A DNA stretch of 64,000 nucleotides from Arenicola marina. Its lineage: Eukaryota > Annelida > Polychaeta > Arenicolidae. Position numbers and translations under genes: made by a program. How positions within the stretch are numbered: the stretch's first letter is position 1; each line of letters starts with the position of its first letter. Of this stretch, positions 36,120 through 47,987 are shown piece after piece. The stretch is from NCBI GenBank assembly GCA_964019135.1, contig OZ025256.1:2046001-2110000 (forward strand), written 5' to 3'. Below the pieces are notes generated by a model. It did not search any database. It was not told where the DNA came from and worked only from the letters and a program-made list of their open reading frames with translations.

Positions 36120-37160
36120 CAATACATTCCCGGAGACAACACAATAGGATTTGAATCATTTCGATTCCATTAGTCTGCGGATTCTTCCTCGGACCAGCCG
36201 GACGCTTATCGCCCCACACAGCCAGGGTCGAGCCGCTCATAAAACCTGAACCAGGATGGATGGAAGCCACGGTGGCCGATTTCATGCTATCGCGGCCACC
36301 AGGCGAATAACTCACGTATGCCCTATGTGCCCTCCGTCCTGCCCCGGGATGCCCCCGCCCTGCCCCAGCCGCGGGTAAGAAAATAGGGTAACGGGGGTGA
36401 TGAGATACGGCCGGATCCACATAATATTTCTGGAAGGGCTTCCTTTTCACTGAAATCCAAAGCCGATCATTCAGTTGCTGCGATGCAGGTTCGTTACGCT
36501 TTTTCTGTGTTTAGGTAGCGTTGCTGCGGATTCTCTACGTATGTTTTCGTTAAGCGTTTATGTAGCGGAGTGGTAGTTTGTCCATATTTGCTGGTCACTT
36601 GGTATTTCGTTACCATGGTTACAATTGGACCGCGTTTGTTTTCGTGTTTTGGGGTTGAGTTATGGCGGGTTCTGCCTCTATGTTTTGTTGTTCTTGCTGT
36701 CTTTAAGAGCTACAACTTGTACGCGTTTCTTTTCCCTCAATGTTGTTTGCGTCGCAGGACGCCATGTTTGTATTGTGTCGGTGTGTGTGTGGGTTGCATG
36801 GTTACCATTCATCTGCTTCGCTTTGGTTCGGTTTAGTTTTTCATGATTGTGGTTCCTTCACGTCATGTTTCCCTCCGTGTTGATGCAGCCCCTCATTACT
36901 AGAAGACAGATTCAGAAAGTTCGGTTTGATAAACACATGCATCATTTCGTTTTATCGATAAAGACAGGCGACCAACTTATAGAAACTACAATCCACGTCG
37001 TTCATTAACAGTGCCCAGATGCCACCGATGGCATAAAAGATAAATCCCCCGTTCGCTGCTTGTCCCTGATCAACTGAACCATAATCACTATGGCAACCGA
37101 CAATATGGTATTGCAATCAGCTAATTACGCTCGGAATTTATGACCAACTCGTAGGCAGAA
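36120..37160. repeat. Large repeat unit, copy G (partial)
   Basis: 36120-36300 matches 2505-2700 and 24000-24120 (CAGCCAGGGTCGAGCCGCTC, AACC TGAACCAGGATGGATGG). 36480-36850 matches 24300-24540 and 2690-2940. 36990-37150 is a diverged version of the terminal block at 5400-5600. 37160-37900 has no gene or family I can name. Confidence 0.6.
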
Positions 37161-37739
37161 CATATTTTTCTACAGCTTGTATTTTACAGCATTAATAGAA
37201 AATATGTGAGGCGAGCACACCCTGCGTTGCTGATCTATAATTATGCATAAGTAGCTCAGATTCGGAGCCAAACTGACAAGTTCCTGTCCGCTGGGTACGT
37301 TTAATGACGATCATTGATAATTACGATACTCTCCCGCTGGGTGGCGCCTCGAGCGGTCGATGACTCCGTTCTTCAGGCGAACCGTTTAGCCGCCACTTAC
37401 TGTCCTGGCCGCCTTCCGAAAGGGACCATATAAAGCAAATATTCAAATAGTCTATGAATATTAATGCTCTGGGCGAAAAACAGACGACTTTTATGCAGGG
37501 ATGAGTATTTTCTTAGATGTCCTCTTATTTCGGGTGGAGGTTGAGTGAATTCCTGTTCTGCAACATACGAATTACCGAAAGAAGCCGATGTAAGCCGAAC
37601 AGAGGTTAGCAACAGTCACGGGCGGCGCCCTGCTCCAAACTGCCTCCTCAATCAATAGTCCAGCTAACCTGTCTGCCCTTCAGACGGTACTTTCTATCGT
37701 GATATTGCAAGCGAAACACCCACTGGACGGGTCATCAGA

Positions 37740-38165
37740 CAGCTACGAAATGGGTGCTAGGGCGGGGGGGGGAGAGGCAATAGCGGTGATGACCCAGTGT
37801 GCTGCTGAGTGGAATGGTGATGCGCCAGACTATTGTTAGCCCCGCTCAGTGGGGAAGGGAGGCGGGGGGCAAGGCGTATTTCCGTTTCTGAGGAATGGGC
37901 TTTTCATTTCACCGTGAGCTGGGAATGAGGAAAATAATTCTTAGTGAACTGGGAATGGGATATTTATTAGCCGATCGTCGTGATCAAGAATTTGCATTAA
38001 TCCTGAACTGAGTCTTTGTGATATTTATTAAATAACCGTGAATTGAGAAATAGCTGATTTTTGTCATGTATCCGACTCCATTGTAAGCGAGGAGACTAAA
38101 GATATATATTTTTCGTGATTGGGAACACGACCCCCCATTGCCCCCCACCCCCCCCCCCTCCCCCC
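37740..38165. repeat. Dispersed repeat shared with the Harbinger intron
   Basis: Motifs GTGAGCTGGGAATGAGGAAA, ATAATTCT, a TCATGTATCC-like block and GATTGGGAACACGACCCCCC occur in this order here. They also occur at about 16730-16960 inside intron 1 of the Harbinger Myb gene, as GTGAACTGGAAATGAGGAAA and ATCTGGGAACACAACCCCCT. It is an unnamed dispersed repeat. Confidence 0.55.
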
Positions 38166-38459
38166 TCAGTGGGTGAACAATTTATCTACGCCGTCGATCG
38201 ACTAATTTGGAATGCTGCGGCAGCACAATCACGATGGGAATATTACGCTGTACTTTGGGGGAGTGCGCGTGCCGAGGGTGACATGGAGGCGTATGGCGGG
38301 GGTCATTGTCATCAATGCCGCCCTGAAATAGCCATAAGGGATCTTTCACCCTGGTTCCGGTCTCCACCCAGGTGATGTTACTTGAGTGTAGAATAGCGCC
38401 CCATCTGGTGAGTTCAGAGACACGTGGGAACGCCATGGACGACCATTCAGGTAATGTGA

Positions 38460-39065
38460 CGTCGAACAAGCCACCTGTAGTCAGGCTTCCACCTCTAGTC
38501 AGGCTTTCACCTGTAGTCAGCCTTCCATCTGTGGTCAGGCTTTCATCTGTAGTCAGGCTTCCACCCGTAGTCTGTAGTCAGGAGCTGGACGGCCATTCAG
38601 GTAATGTGACGTCTCACAACCACCTGTAGTCAGGCTTCCCTCTGTAGCCTGTAGTCAGAAGCTGGACGGCCATTCAGGTAATATGACGTCGCACAGGCCA
38701 CCTGTAGTCAGGTTTCCACCTGTAGTCTGTAGTCAGGAGCTGGACGGTCATTCAGGCAATGTGACGTCTGACAGGCCATCTGTAGTCAGGCTTCCCTCTG
38801 TAGCCTGTAGTCAGGAGCTGGGCGGCTATTCAGGTAATGTGACGTCTCACAACCACCTGTAGCCAGGCTTCCCTCTGTAGCCTGTAGTCAGAAGCTGGAC
38901 GGCCATTCAGGTAATATGACGTCGCACAGGCCACCTGTAGTCAGGTTTCCACCTGTAGTCTGTCGTCAGGAGCTGGACGGTCATTCAGGCAATGTGACGT
39001 CTGACAGGCCATCTGTAGTCAGGCTTCCGCTTGTAGTCTGTAGTCATTAGCATTCAGGTAAAGTG
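38460..39065. repeat. GTAGTCAGGCTTCC higher-order repeat (unit 1)
   Basis: Short 16-18 base units CTGTAGTCAGGCTTCCACC alternate with a longer GAGCTGGACGGCCATTCAGG plus AATGTGACGTC segment, giving blocks of about 100 bases repeated five or six times. The same array recurs at 41345-41825. Confidence 0.88.
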
Positions 39066-40170
39066 ACGTCGCGCAATCTATCTGTAGTTACGTTTGCATC
39101 TGTAATTAGCTTAACGGCTGGGGTTCGCCGAAGCCGAAGTCATAGTCGTAGTAAAACACTTGACAGCTGGGTTTCCCGCAAAAATCAATAACGCAATCTC
39201 TATCCAAACCCCTGTGTAGCGATTAGCCCTCAGGAACCCGGATAATGATAGTTTATTAGCGTTTTCACTTAGAGTGCAACGCTTTATGCAATCAAGCGAA
39301 AACCCGGGAGATTTTTCGCCTCTGATAATAACAATATCCATGCCACCGTATCCCCTAGCCACACCCATTTTCCTATCCCAACCCCACCATAGGCCACATG
39401 CCAACCCCGGTACCAAACCCGACCCCATCCGGCCGCTACCCTTGGCCTACGACTCCCCGGCCTTTGTCCCCACTCCTGTAACTTCCCACGCTTTCCCCGA
39501 GACCAATTTATACAACTATCTGACGAATGCCTCATTTTTACATTTACATATATAGGTTATATCCTATTTTTGTGAACTCTGTGAACGTCTTTCCTTGTTA
39601 TGTTTTCGGGAGAGGGGTTAACGAACCTTGTGCGGTAAACAACTTGTCGGTCTTTTTCTGATGCCTTCATTCATAAGAGAGCAAGACACTCAGATCCTCA
39701 ATCTTCCCGCCCGACCATCAAACGTGATACATGTGATTCTGTCCCTTGCATTCCTTCTACCACAAGTATATACAACTCTCGCAAAGGCAATTATTGGACA
39801 CATTTCAGTGCGATAACCCGGCTTCACTCGAAGCCAGACTCGGCAAAACTCAATCCACCTAAGGAGGTCGTTCGTAGCCCCCTTACCTTCCTTCACTGGA
39901 GAGTACATTACTCTCGCGTCTGACCGAAAGCTTTCCGATATTGGTGGATGTTTAACCGGCTCACCAGCAACTATTTCCAGCGGATATTTTTGCCAATAAA
40001 AATGTTATCTTTGAAAACACTTGAATGACCAGGACTTTGATGTCGTCATCAAATTCGTGGGGCCAAAACCAGGATAATACTGCCGATTTATTTCAGCAAC
40101 GGTTATTTATGTCGTGTTGGGCAAGATTGAATTGAAAGCCTGTTTCTACATCGCAATGAGCAGGAAAGTG

Positions 40171-41006
40171 TTAACATGGCAGGCGGATCCCGAGCTGAGT
40201 ACATTAACATGGCAGGCGGATCCCGAGCTGAGTACATTACCATGACAGGCGGATCCCGAACTGAGTACATTAACATGGCAGGCGGATCCCGAGCAGAGTA
40301 CATTAACATGGCAGGCTGATCCAGGGCCGAGTACATTAACATGGCAGGCGGATCCCGAGCCGAGTACATTAACATGGCATGCGGATCCCGAGCTGAGTAC
40401 ATTAACATGGCAGGCGGATCCCGAGCTGAGTACATTAACATGGCAGGCGGATCCCGAGCCGAGTACATTAACATGGCAGATGGATCCAGAGCCGAGTACA
40501 TTAACATGGCATGCGGATCCCGAGCTGAGTACATTAACATGGCAGGCGGATCCCGAGCCGAGTAGATTAACATGGCAGGCGGATCCATTACAGAGTACAT
40601 TAACATGGCAGATGGATCCAGGGCCGAGTACATTAACATGACAGGCGGATCCAGGTCCGAGTACATTAACATGGCAGGCGGATCCCGAGCCGAGTACATT
40701 AACATGGCATGCGGATCCCGAGCTGAGTACATTAACATGGCAGGCGGATCCCGAGCTGAGTACATTAACATGGCAGGCGGATCCCGAGCCGAGTACATTA
40801 ACATGGCAGATGGATCCAGGGCCGAGTACATTAACATGGCAGGCGGATCCCGAGCCGAGTACATTAACATGGCAGATGGATCCAGGGCCGAGTACATTAA
40901 CATGGCAGGCGGATCCCGAGCCGAGTACATTAACATGACAGGCGGATCCAGGTCCGAGTACATTAACATGGCAGGCGGATCCCGAGCTGAGTACATTAAC
41001 ATGGCA
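40171..41006. repeat. 33-bp minisatellite, about 25 copies
   Basis: The unit is built of TTAACATGGCAGGCGGATCC and CGAGCTGAGTACA, period 33. Variants (GAGCC, CAGGGCC, ATGC, AGAT) are shared between copies in patterned order. Divisibility by three keeps frames open in both directions (INMAGGSRAEY on plus, MLMYSARDPPA on minus), so these are not genes. Confidence 0.95.
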
Positions 41007-41344
41007 TTTTCGTGATTGGGAACACGACCCCCCATTGGCCCCCCACCCCCCCTCAGTGGGTGAACAATTTCTCTACGCCGTCGATCGACTATTTTGGAAT
41101 GCTGCGGCAGCACAATCACGATGGGAATATTACGCTGTACTTTGGGGGAGTGCGCGTGCCGAGGGTGACATGGAGGCGTATGGCGGGGGTCATTGTCATC
41201 AATGCCGCCCTGAAATAGCCATAAGGGATCTTTCACCCTGGTTCCGGTCTCCACCCAGGTGATGTTACTTGAGTGTAGAATAGCGCCCCATCTGGTGGGT
41301 TCAGAGACACGTGGGAACGCCATGGACGGCCATTCAGGTAATGT

Positions 41345-41825
41345 CACGTCGAATAAGCCACCTGTAGTCAGGCTTCCACCTCTAGTCAGGCTTTCACCTG
41401 TAGTCAGCTTTCCACCTGTAGTCAGGCTTCCGTCTGTAGTCAGGCTTCCACCCGTAGTCTGTAGTCAGGAGCTGGACGGCCATTCAGACAATGTCACCTC
41501 TCACAAGCCACCTGTAGTCAGGCTTCCCTCTGTAGCCTGTAGGCAGAAGCTGGACGGCCATTCAGGTAATATGACGTCGCACAGCCCATCTTTAGTCAGG
41601 CTTCCCTCTGTAGTCTGTAGTCAGGAGCTGGACGGTCATTCAGGCAATGTGACGTCTGACAGGCCACATGTAGTCAGGCTTCCCTCTGTAGTCTGTAGTC
41701 AGAAGCTGGACTGTCATTCAGGTAATGTGACGTCTCACAACCACCTGTAGTCAGGCTTCCCTCTGTAGCCTGTAGTCATTAGCTGGACGGTCATTCAGGC
41801 AATGCGACGTCTCACAAGCCACGTC
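41345..41825. repeat. GTAGTCAGGCTTCC higher-order repeat (unit 2)
   Basis: Counterpart of 38460-39065 in the second duplication unit, slightly shorter. Reading frames over it (VRLPPVVRLSSVV type) are repeat artefacts. Confidence 0.88.
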
Positions 41826-42917
41826 GCGCAATCTATCTGTAGTTACGTTTGCATCTGTAATTAGCTTAACGGGTGGGGTTTGCCGAAGCCGAAGTCATAG
41901 TCGTAGTAACACGCTTGACAGCTGGGTTTCCCGCAAAAATCAATAACGCAATCTCTATCCATAGCCCTGTGTAGCGATTAGCCCTCAGGAACCCGGATAA
42001 TGATGGTGTATTAGTGTTTTCACTTAGAGGCAGTCCCTAGTACAATGCAACGCTTCATGCAATCAAGCGAAAACTCGGGGGGTTTTTGGCCTCTGATAAT
42101 AGCAATATCCATGCCACCGTATCCCCTAGCCACACCCATTTTCCTATCCCAACCCCACCCTAGCCCACATGCCAACCCCGGTACCCAACCCCACCCTAGC
42201 CCACATGCCAACCCCGGTACCAAACCCGACCCCATCCGGCCGCTACCCTACGCCTACTACTCCCCGGGCTTTGTCCCCACTCCTATAACTTCCCACGCTT
42301 TCCCCGAGACCAATTTATACAACTATCTGACGAATGCCTCATTTTTACAGTTACATATATAAGAGGGGTTAACGAACCTTGTGCGGTAACCCACGTGTCC
42401 GTCTTTTTCTGATGCCGTCATTCACAAGAGAGCAAGACACTCGGATCCTCAATCTTCCCGCCCGACCATCAAACGTGATACATGTGATTCTGTCCCTTGC
42501 AGTCCTTCTACCACAAATGGTGTCCGTAAGTATATACAACTCTCGCAAAGGCAATTATTGGACACATTTCAGTGCGATAACCCGGCTTCACTCGAAGCCA
42601 GACTTGGCATAGCTCAATCCACCCAAGGAGGTCGTTCGTAGTCCCCTTATCTTCCTTCACTGGAGAGTACATTACACTCGCGTCTGACCGAAAGCTTTCC
42701 GATATTGGTGGATGTTTAACCGGCTCACCAGCAACTACTTCCAGCAGATATTTTTGCCAATAAAAATTTGTCTTTGAGAACACTTGAATGACCAGGACTT
42801 TGATGTCGTCATAAAATTCGTGGGGCCAAAACCAGGATAATACTGCCGATTTATTTCAGCAACGGTTATTTATGTCTTGTTGGGCAAGATTGAATTGGAA
42901 GCGAGAACAGGAAAGTG

Positions 42918-43326
42918 TTAACATGGCAGGCGAATCCCGAGCTGAATACATTAACATGGCGGGCGGATCCATTACAGAGTACATTAACATGGCAGGCGGA
43001 TCCAGGGCCGAGTACATTACCATGGCAGGCGGATCCCGAGCCGAGTACATTAACATGGCAGGCGGATCCCGAGCTGAGTACATTAACATGGCATGCGGAT
43101 CCCGAGCTGAGTACATTAACATGGCAGGCGGTTCCCGAGCCGAGTACATTAACATGGCAGACGGATCCAGGGCCGAGTACATTAACATGATAGACGGATC
43201 CAGGGCCGAGTACATTAACATGGCAGGCGGATCCCGAGCTGAGTACATTAACATGGCAGATGGATCCAGGGCCGAGTACATTAACATGGCAAGCGGATCC
43301 CGAGCCGAGTACATTAACATGGCAGG
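42918..43326. repeat. 33-bp minisatellite, about 12 copies
   Basis: Same unit as 40171-41006, ending the second duplication unit. It includes a variant ATTACAGAGTACATTAAC that also occurs near 40588 in the first array, which shows common descent of the arrays. Confidence 0.95.
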
Positions 43327-43784
43327 TGGCAGGCGAGTACAAACTTATAGCTGCATAATTTTCAACAGTTTATCATAGGTCAACAAAAAAGCAAAAACAC
43401 ACTTTGTATAGATAAATATCTTGACTATCAAATAGTAGCGAGCGCAAGCGAGATCCTAAGGTGACAAGCATGCGTATTCAAAATCCATTTCAAGCATAGG
43501 CTTAGGGATTTAACTTTGCCTAAAAACCCCAATGAGATGTTTTCGGATTCGGAGTAAATATCAGCTGTACATAAATATATTCAAGCAAAGAAAGGTCGAA
43601 ACCTATTATGTCAAGTCTTTAATAAATAAATAAGCTGCCCCACAAAATAACCGAATAAATTATTCATTGTTAACATTGGATGTATACTTCAAATTAAGGT
43701 TAATTTATAAGGGAGGGGCTAAATTTCTGTTGCCAAGCAGAGCGCTCTTGGTGACCGCCCATCGGCTGCTGTCATAGTGAGCAG

Positions 43785-43820
43785 TTGTGACGTCAAAAGG
43801 TTATAAACATTACGTCACAA
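43785..43820. promoter_or_regulatory. Paired inverted CRE-like sites
   Basis: TTGTGACGT at 43785-43793 and its exact reverse complement ACGTCACAA at 43812-43820 flank 18 bases. Each arm contains a TGACGT CRE core. Whether a promoter is present is unknown: no gene starts nearby that I can support. 43337-44880 otherwise holds no recognisable gene. Confidence 0.35.
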
Positions 43821-44603
43821 TGCGAGTTCCTAAGCAACCGAATGATATGCCATATTAATCTAGATGTATCCCCTCGGAATATTTGAATTAATAAATATAC
43901 GCTTGCATTTTTTAGGTAGCACCTATCCATATTACCATTTTAAAAACGAGATGGAGGCATAAAAGCATAGAAAACAGCTGATATAAATGCCAAGCGGCGA
44001 ACGTAATGACTGTCACAACGCTGCGTGTGGCAGGAAAGCGGCCATATTCTCGGTTTGCTGCTGTTCTTCAGTGCAGATATAATGATCGTTTTGGTGTCTA
44101 TTTTGTCTAGATATGTTAAAAATCTTATTCGGGGATATAGGTTGTACAGAATACATAACTTCGTTCCCGATGCGTACCGATTATAACTTGTTATAAAGCG
44201 ATAATATGGACTGGCATACACTGTCTTTTCAATACGAATCCGAGTGCACTGGAGTGGCCTTGTTGCGTAGCAACCATGTATGTCGAACGGGGAGCCGAAC
44301 AGATTGGTCTGACTGTTCTTAATCTAAAGTCAAAGTCATAAATGCCGTAGACACACGTTTCGGCCTATATTTTCCGCGATTGTGCTGCGATCGCTCTACA
44401 AATCACTGACATGCGAAAGCAACACTAGACCATTTTAATGATACCAAACTTACGTTTGTACTGCAATGTTATCCTTTTTTATGACACAAAAAATATTTCT
44501 CCATGCTATCTTGTAGGCCTATCACGCAACGTTTATAAAATATTAACTTATTTCACGACACGTATATGAAATGTTATCTTATATCACGATACGTTTATAA
44601 AAT

Positions 44604-44675
44604 GTCCGCCCCCCCCCCCTCCGCCCCCCCCCCTCCCCCCGCCCCCTCCGCCCTGCCCCCCTGCCCCCGCCCCCA
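44604..44675. repeat. C-rich tract with G-quadruplex potential on the minus strand
   Basis: Runs of 5-10 cytosines, separated by CTCCG or CTG, make up about 70 bases. The minus strand therefore has many G-runs of five or more within short loops, a classical G-quadruplex arrangement. Confidence 0.75.
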
Positions 44676-44897
44676 CTAATGAGTGGGAAAATCTCGAGGT
44701 CTTTATGGATGTACATCCTTTATGGTATAAACTAAAGTGTTATAAGAAATTTATATTCAATCAATCGTAACAATATTATTGTAAATGTTGCTTAGAGACA
44801 TAGTCGTGTTGCAAAACACAGCGATAATGGTATCATGAACGGAAAAGTGCCAAACAATACATGAATATAAGTATATACTCTCCTTTATTTACAGATT

Positions 44898-45528
44898 TCA
44901 CAGACCGTACAACAACAAAAACAGAACTTGGACGGTTACAGCCCAGCTGACGGCAAAGTACATTGTGTACATCAGGGTCGCAAATTGTCTAAACCTGCCT
45001 GGATGACGTGTTCTCGGTGACTCTTCCAATTGCATTGCGTCGGAACGATCCGCGTCGGATAAGCAACACCTTGGCTCATGCGCCACCGCCACCTACCAGA
45101 CAAGCAGCGCAATTCCTGATTCAAACGCGATGTCATTGATTAGAACAGCCGCTGTTCTACGATGACTACACTCTATACGGTCTGGCACGAACCCGGTGTA
45201 TTGTCCATGCTCGCCAGGATACATAATTGTGCGTATCCTCGCAGCAGCTGGGGATGACGCGACGGATTTCCTGTCCCAAACGACTACGAATACAGGATGA
45301 ACTGCCGACAGGCACCCGCAGTTTTGTCGCAAATTATAAAGAACGCCAAGATGTTTGTGCCATGTGGACGGAGAAGCCATCCATGGTGCACTGTTCCATT
45401 TCCTGCAAGACAAAACCCGTTGCCATTGTAATTATCAAGAAATTCACCAACAACAAAACAATAGATATGTTGATTATTTGATTTTGTTCCAATCGCAAAG
45501 CCTCTAATCTATCGGCGTCATTCGCCAA
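44898..45528 (-). other. Possible minus-strand transcript end with membrane-like frames
   Basis: Three overlapping minus-strand frames cover this stretch. The first contains a hydrophobic run INISIVLLLVNFLIITMATGF. The last ends in AVTVQVLFLLLYGL at 44898, and an AATAAA lies just beyond its stop near 44887. A donor-like TGGTAGGT follows the middle frame near 45093. This could be the 3' part of a spliced gene with a membrane segment, but I cannot join the frames and I do not recognise any domain. Confidence 0.2.
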
Positions 45529-45916
45529 TATCCTCTGATTCTTATTTGCCCACGTCGTCTGCCTCCTCTCGCCAAACTGCCTGCCGCTGTTCCACCAAGT
45601 GATGATCGCTAAACGAAATAGACATAGTAAATAAATATGTTATTTATGCATTGTATATGTTATAGTTTTTGCTATTGTACAGTCTGTGAAGAATTTAATA
45701 CAAATTAACATGTAAGGTAGATCACGGAGAACAGTCAGGGAGAATGGGGAGTTCCAAAACAATACTTTCTACAGTAGTCTATACAAGACTTGCATAGTCT
45801 CATCCTTCCCAGTGCAAGTCTTATATGGTCATGAATGCCTTATTAGGCCAATTACAACTTTCATCACCTATAAGTACATGTAGTACAAGTAGTCACAGAC
45901 AGGATATATATAAAGG

Positions 45917-46257
45917 CAGGGTTGCCACAGGAAAAAATTTTCCCTGAGTAATTTACAGTTTACCTGAGTAACCGAAAAAGCATGTGGTATCCAACATTCC
46001 CTCATAGCTATACCTATGCCAAATAAGTGCTCCAGATCAGGCCCATTATTTATGGCATAACATCATTTATTCTGAATCAACATGGATTAATCCTATTAGG
46101 AGGGATGGATATAACATATAAGACAGGGAATTCATAACCTCCCGGATAGTACTAATAACTGGGTTTGAACAGTTACCAAAATGATCTAGGCTTCAAAATT
46201 TCCCTGATTTTTCGTTCATTTCATTTCATTCATTTTCCCGGATCTTTGGGAACCCTG
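45917..46257. mobile_element. MITE candidate with CAGGGTTGCCA ends
   Basis: The left end is CAGGGTTGCCACAGG, and the right end read backwards is CAGGGTTCCCAAAG, so the ends are inverted with small differences. AAATTTTCCCTGA-like pieces recur just inside each end. Length (about 340 bases) and ends fit a non-autonomous hAT element, but no 8-bp target duplication is evident. Confidence 0.5.
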
Positions 46258-46785
46258 GAAGGGTATTAACTTGATCTTTTGGTGAAAATATTACTTAAGT
46301 ATACCATGTATCAATTGCTGCTGGTGCTTCTGATATACTGGTTCAGCGTTATTACTATATGAAGACATAGCTAACATGGCCTAAACATTTAAGTAACTCT
46401 ACCCTAATACCAACTTTTTAGGGTTAAATTGATTTTTATATATTTTTTTGAAATCAGACCAGTGATTATTTGAGTACCAGTTATCTATAGTTTGGAAGTA
46501 TTAAACAGTAATAAAACATTTCCAAACATTGATGCGATATCTTGACATAGAAAGTGTCACAATAAAACCTTTTTCCAATTTGTTTCTCAAAATCTATCTG
46601 CCTGCAACTGCCATTATTCCAAATAAATAGATACTAGACCACCACTATATACAAATTATCACATACACTGAGAAATAAAGGTCATAAATAGTATGTGTGG
46701 AGCTAGCTTTTTAACAAATGTATATGAACACCTGATGAATACAGTCAAATTAAACCCATTTCGGTCCCTCAAGATATACCACACT

Positions 46786-47124
46786 CACATGCTCCAGGAG
46801 TACCGCCCACATGCTCCAGGAGTACCGCCCACATGTTCCAGGAGTACCGCCCATATGCTCCAGGAGTACCGCCCACATGCTCCAGGAGTACCGCCCACAT
46901 GCTCCAGGAGTACCGCCCACATGCTCCAGGAGTACCGCCCACATGCTCCAGGAGTACCGCCCACATGCTCCAGGAGTACCGCCCACATGCTCCAGGAGTA
47001 CCGACCACATGCTCCAGGAGTACCGCCCACATGCTCCAGGAGTACCGCCCACATGCTCCAGGAGTACCGCCCACATGCTCCAGGAGTACCACCCACATGC
47101 TCCAAGAGTACCGCCCACATGCTC
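46786..47124. repeat. 22-bp minisatellite, about 15 copies
   Basis: The unit CACATGCTCCAGGAGTACCG plus CC repeats every 22 bases with few changes. Since 22 is not a multiple of three, each frame reads all three phases in turn (MLQEYRPHAPGVPPTCSRSTAH). Open frames on both strands here are artefacts. Confidence 0.95.
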
Positions 47125-47750
47125 CTGTTTTTCTCTCAATTTTCCAAGCAGAAATCCACAATTTCTCTTTACAAACCTATTGCAGCTCCTGTCTATATAG
47201 TCCAGGATATATCAAAAGAGTTCAAATCAAATTTCAGCTTTTGACTACATATTTGAGTTGATATTAAAATTGTTTCATTAATTAATCTCTGTATATACAT
47301 TACCATGACTGTCAGTATCTATTTTGGATGCCTTTCTTAACCGAAAAAGTCTCGATGAGTGATGTGGGCGATTACGTCAGCTCAGCCACTGCCTGCGACT
47401 ATGTGAGTGTGTCTTCGGTTTGTCAACAGCTCGCACAGCCACTGTCGCTCCGACATGACACACGTCCTATCACTTCGAGTTTTGAGGTTGGAAGTAGCGA
47501 GATATACCGCCAGAGTTGAACACAGTTACAACTTAAATGCTTTATTTGGGCATAAATAAAGAGACATACATACCTCAGAATCATCCAATGTTTCTTCCTC
47601 TGTGTCAAGCTCGTAATCTTGAAGTGTCCGCCATGCTTAAAAAAAGCTTCGCGTCTTGTAGCGCCTCTTGCGGGAGAGTGTATAATGTTTACAACGGTTC
47701 CAACAGCCGAGGCGCCCCGCCTCTTCTGACGGAACACCTCCGCCGCCCAA

Positions 47751-47901
47751 TTTGCTGAAATAGTAACTTTAATTATCCCATTATTTAATTATTTAATTGA
47801 CGTCGGATGTTTCCCCATCCTGCCGCCAAATTTGCTGAAATAGTAACTTTAATTATCCCATTATTTAATTATTTAATTGACGTCGGATGTTTCCCCATCC
47901 T
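47751..47901. repeat. 80-bp direct duplication
   Basis: TTTGCTGAAATAGTAACTTT at 47751 recurs at 47831, followed by the same AT-rich core and GACGTCGGATGTTTCCCCAT. The period is 80 and there are nearly two copies, almost identical. Confidence 0.9.
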
Positions 47902-47987
47902 ACATGCGCCTAATTAATTGGCGAAACGTAGGATCTGTTTTACATTAATTATCCCAAATTTCCGGTCCACGTCGGATGTCTCCCGCC

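Larger units (their letters stand above)
38110..41006. repeat. Compound tandem duplication, unit 1
   Basis: This is the first of two adjacent direct copies. The order is a TTTTCGTGATTGGGAACACG start, a conserved 350-base block, the GTAGTCAGGCTTCC array (38460-39065), a block with CAGCTGGGTTTCCCGCAAAA, a C-rich block, then a 33-bp minisatellite (40171-41006). The minus-strand 414-residue frame is only the minisatellite and its neighbour read through. Confidence 0.9.
41007..43336. repeat. Compound tandem duplication, unit 2
   Basis: It starts at the exact end of the unit 1 minisatellite and repeats the same order of blocks with few changes: 41007-41345, array 41345-41825, 41826-42917, then the minisatellite 42918-43326. 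Differences include an extra duplication of the ACCCCACCCTAGCCCACATG piece near 42150-42210, loss of about 100 bases at 42362, and a minisatellite about half as long. Confidence 0.9.

Noticed and set aside
40103..41347. 414-residue minus-strand frame with MLMYSARDPPA repeats
   Set aside because: The 33-bp period is divisible by three, so frames stay open by chance on both strands.
46786..47124. Possible CRISPR array
   Set aside because: Units abut with no unique spacers and the genome is eukaryotic. The same reasoning rejects the other arrays.
46693..47261. His/Cys/Pro repeat protein (MLQEYRPHAPGVPPTC)
   Set aside because: It is a 22-bp tandem array open in several frames on both strands, with no conserved flanking exon.
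47423..47737. 104-residue minus-strand frame and an acidic YELDTEEETLDD reading with a GTATGT donor
   Set aside because: The acidic reading has a stop immediately upstream and no ATG; the longer frame has no domain.
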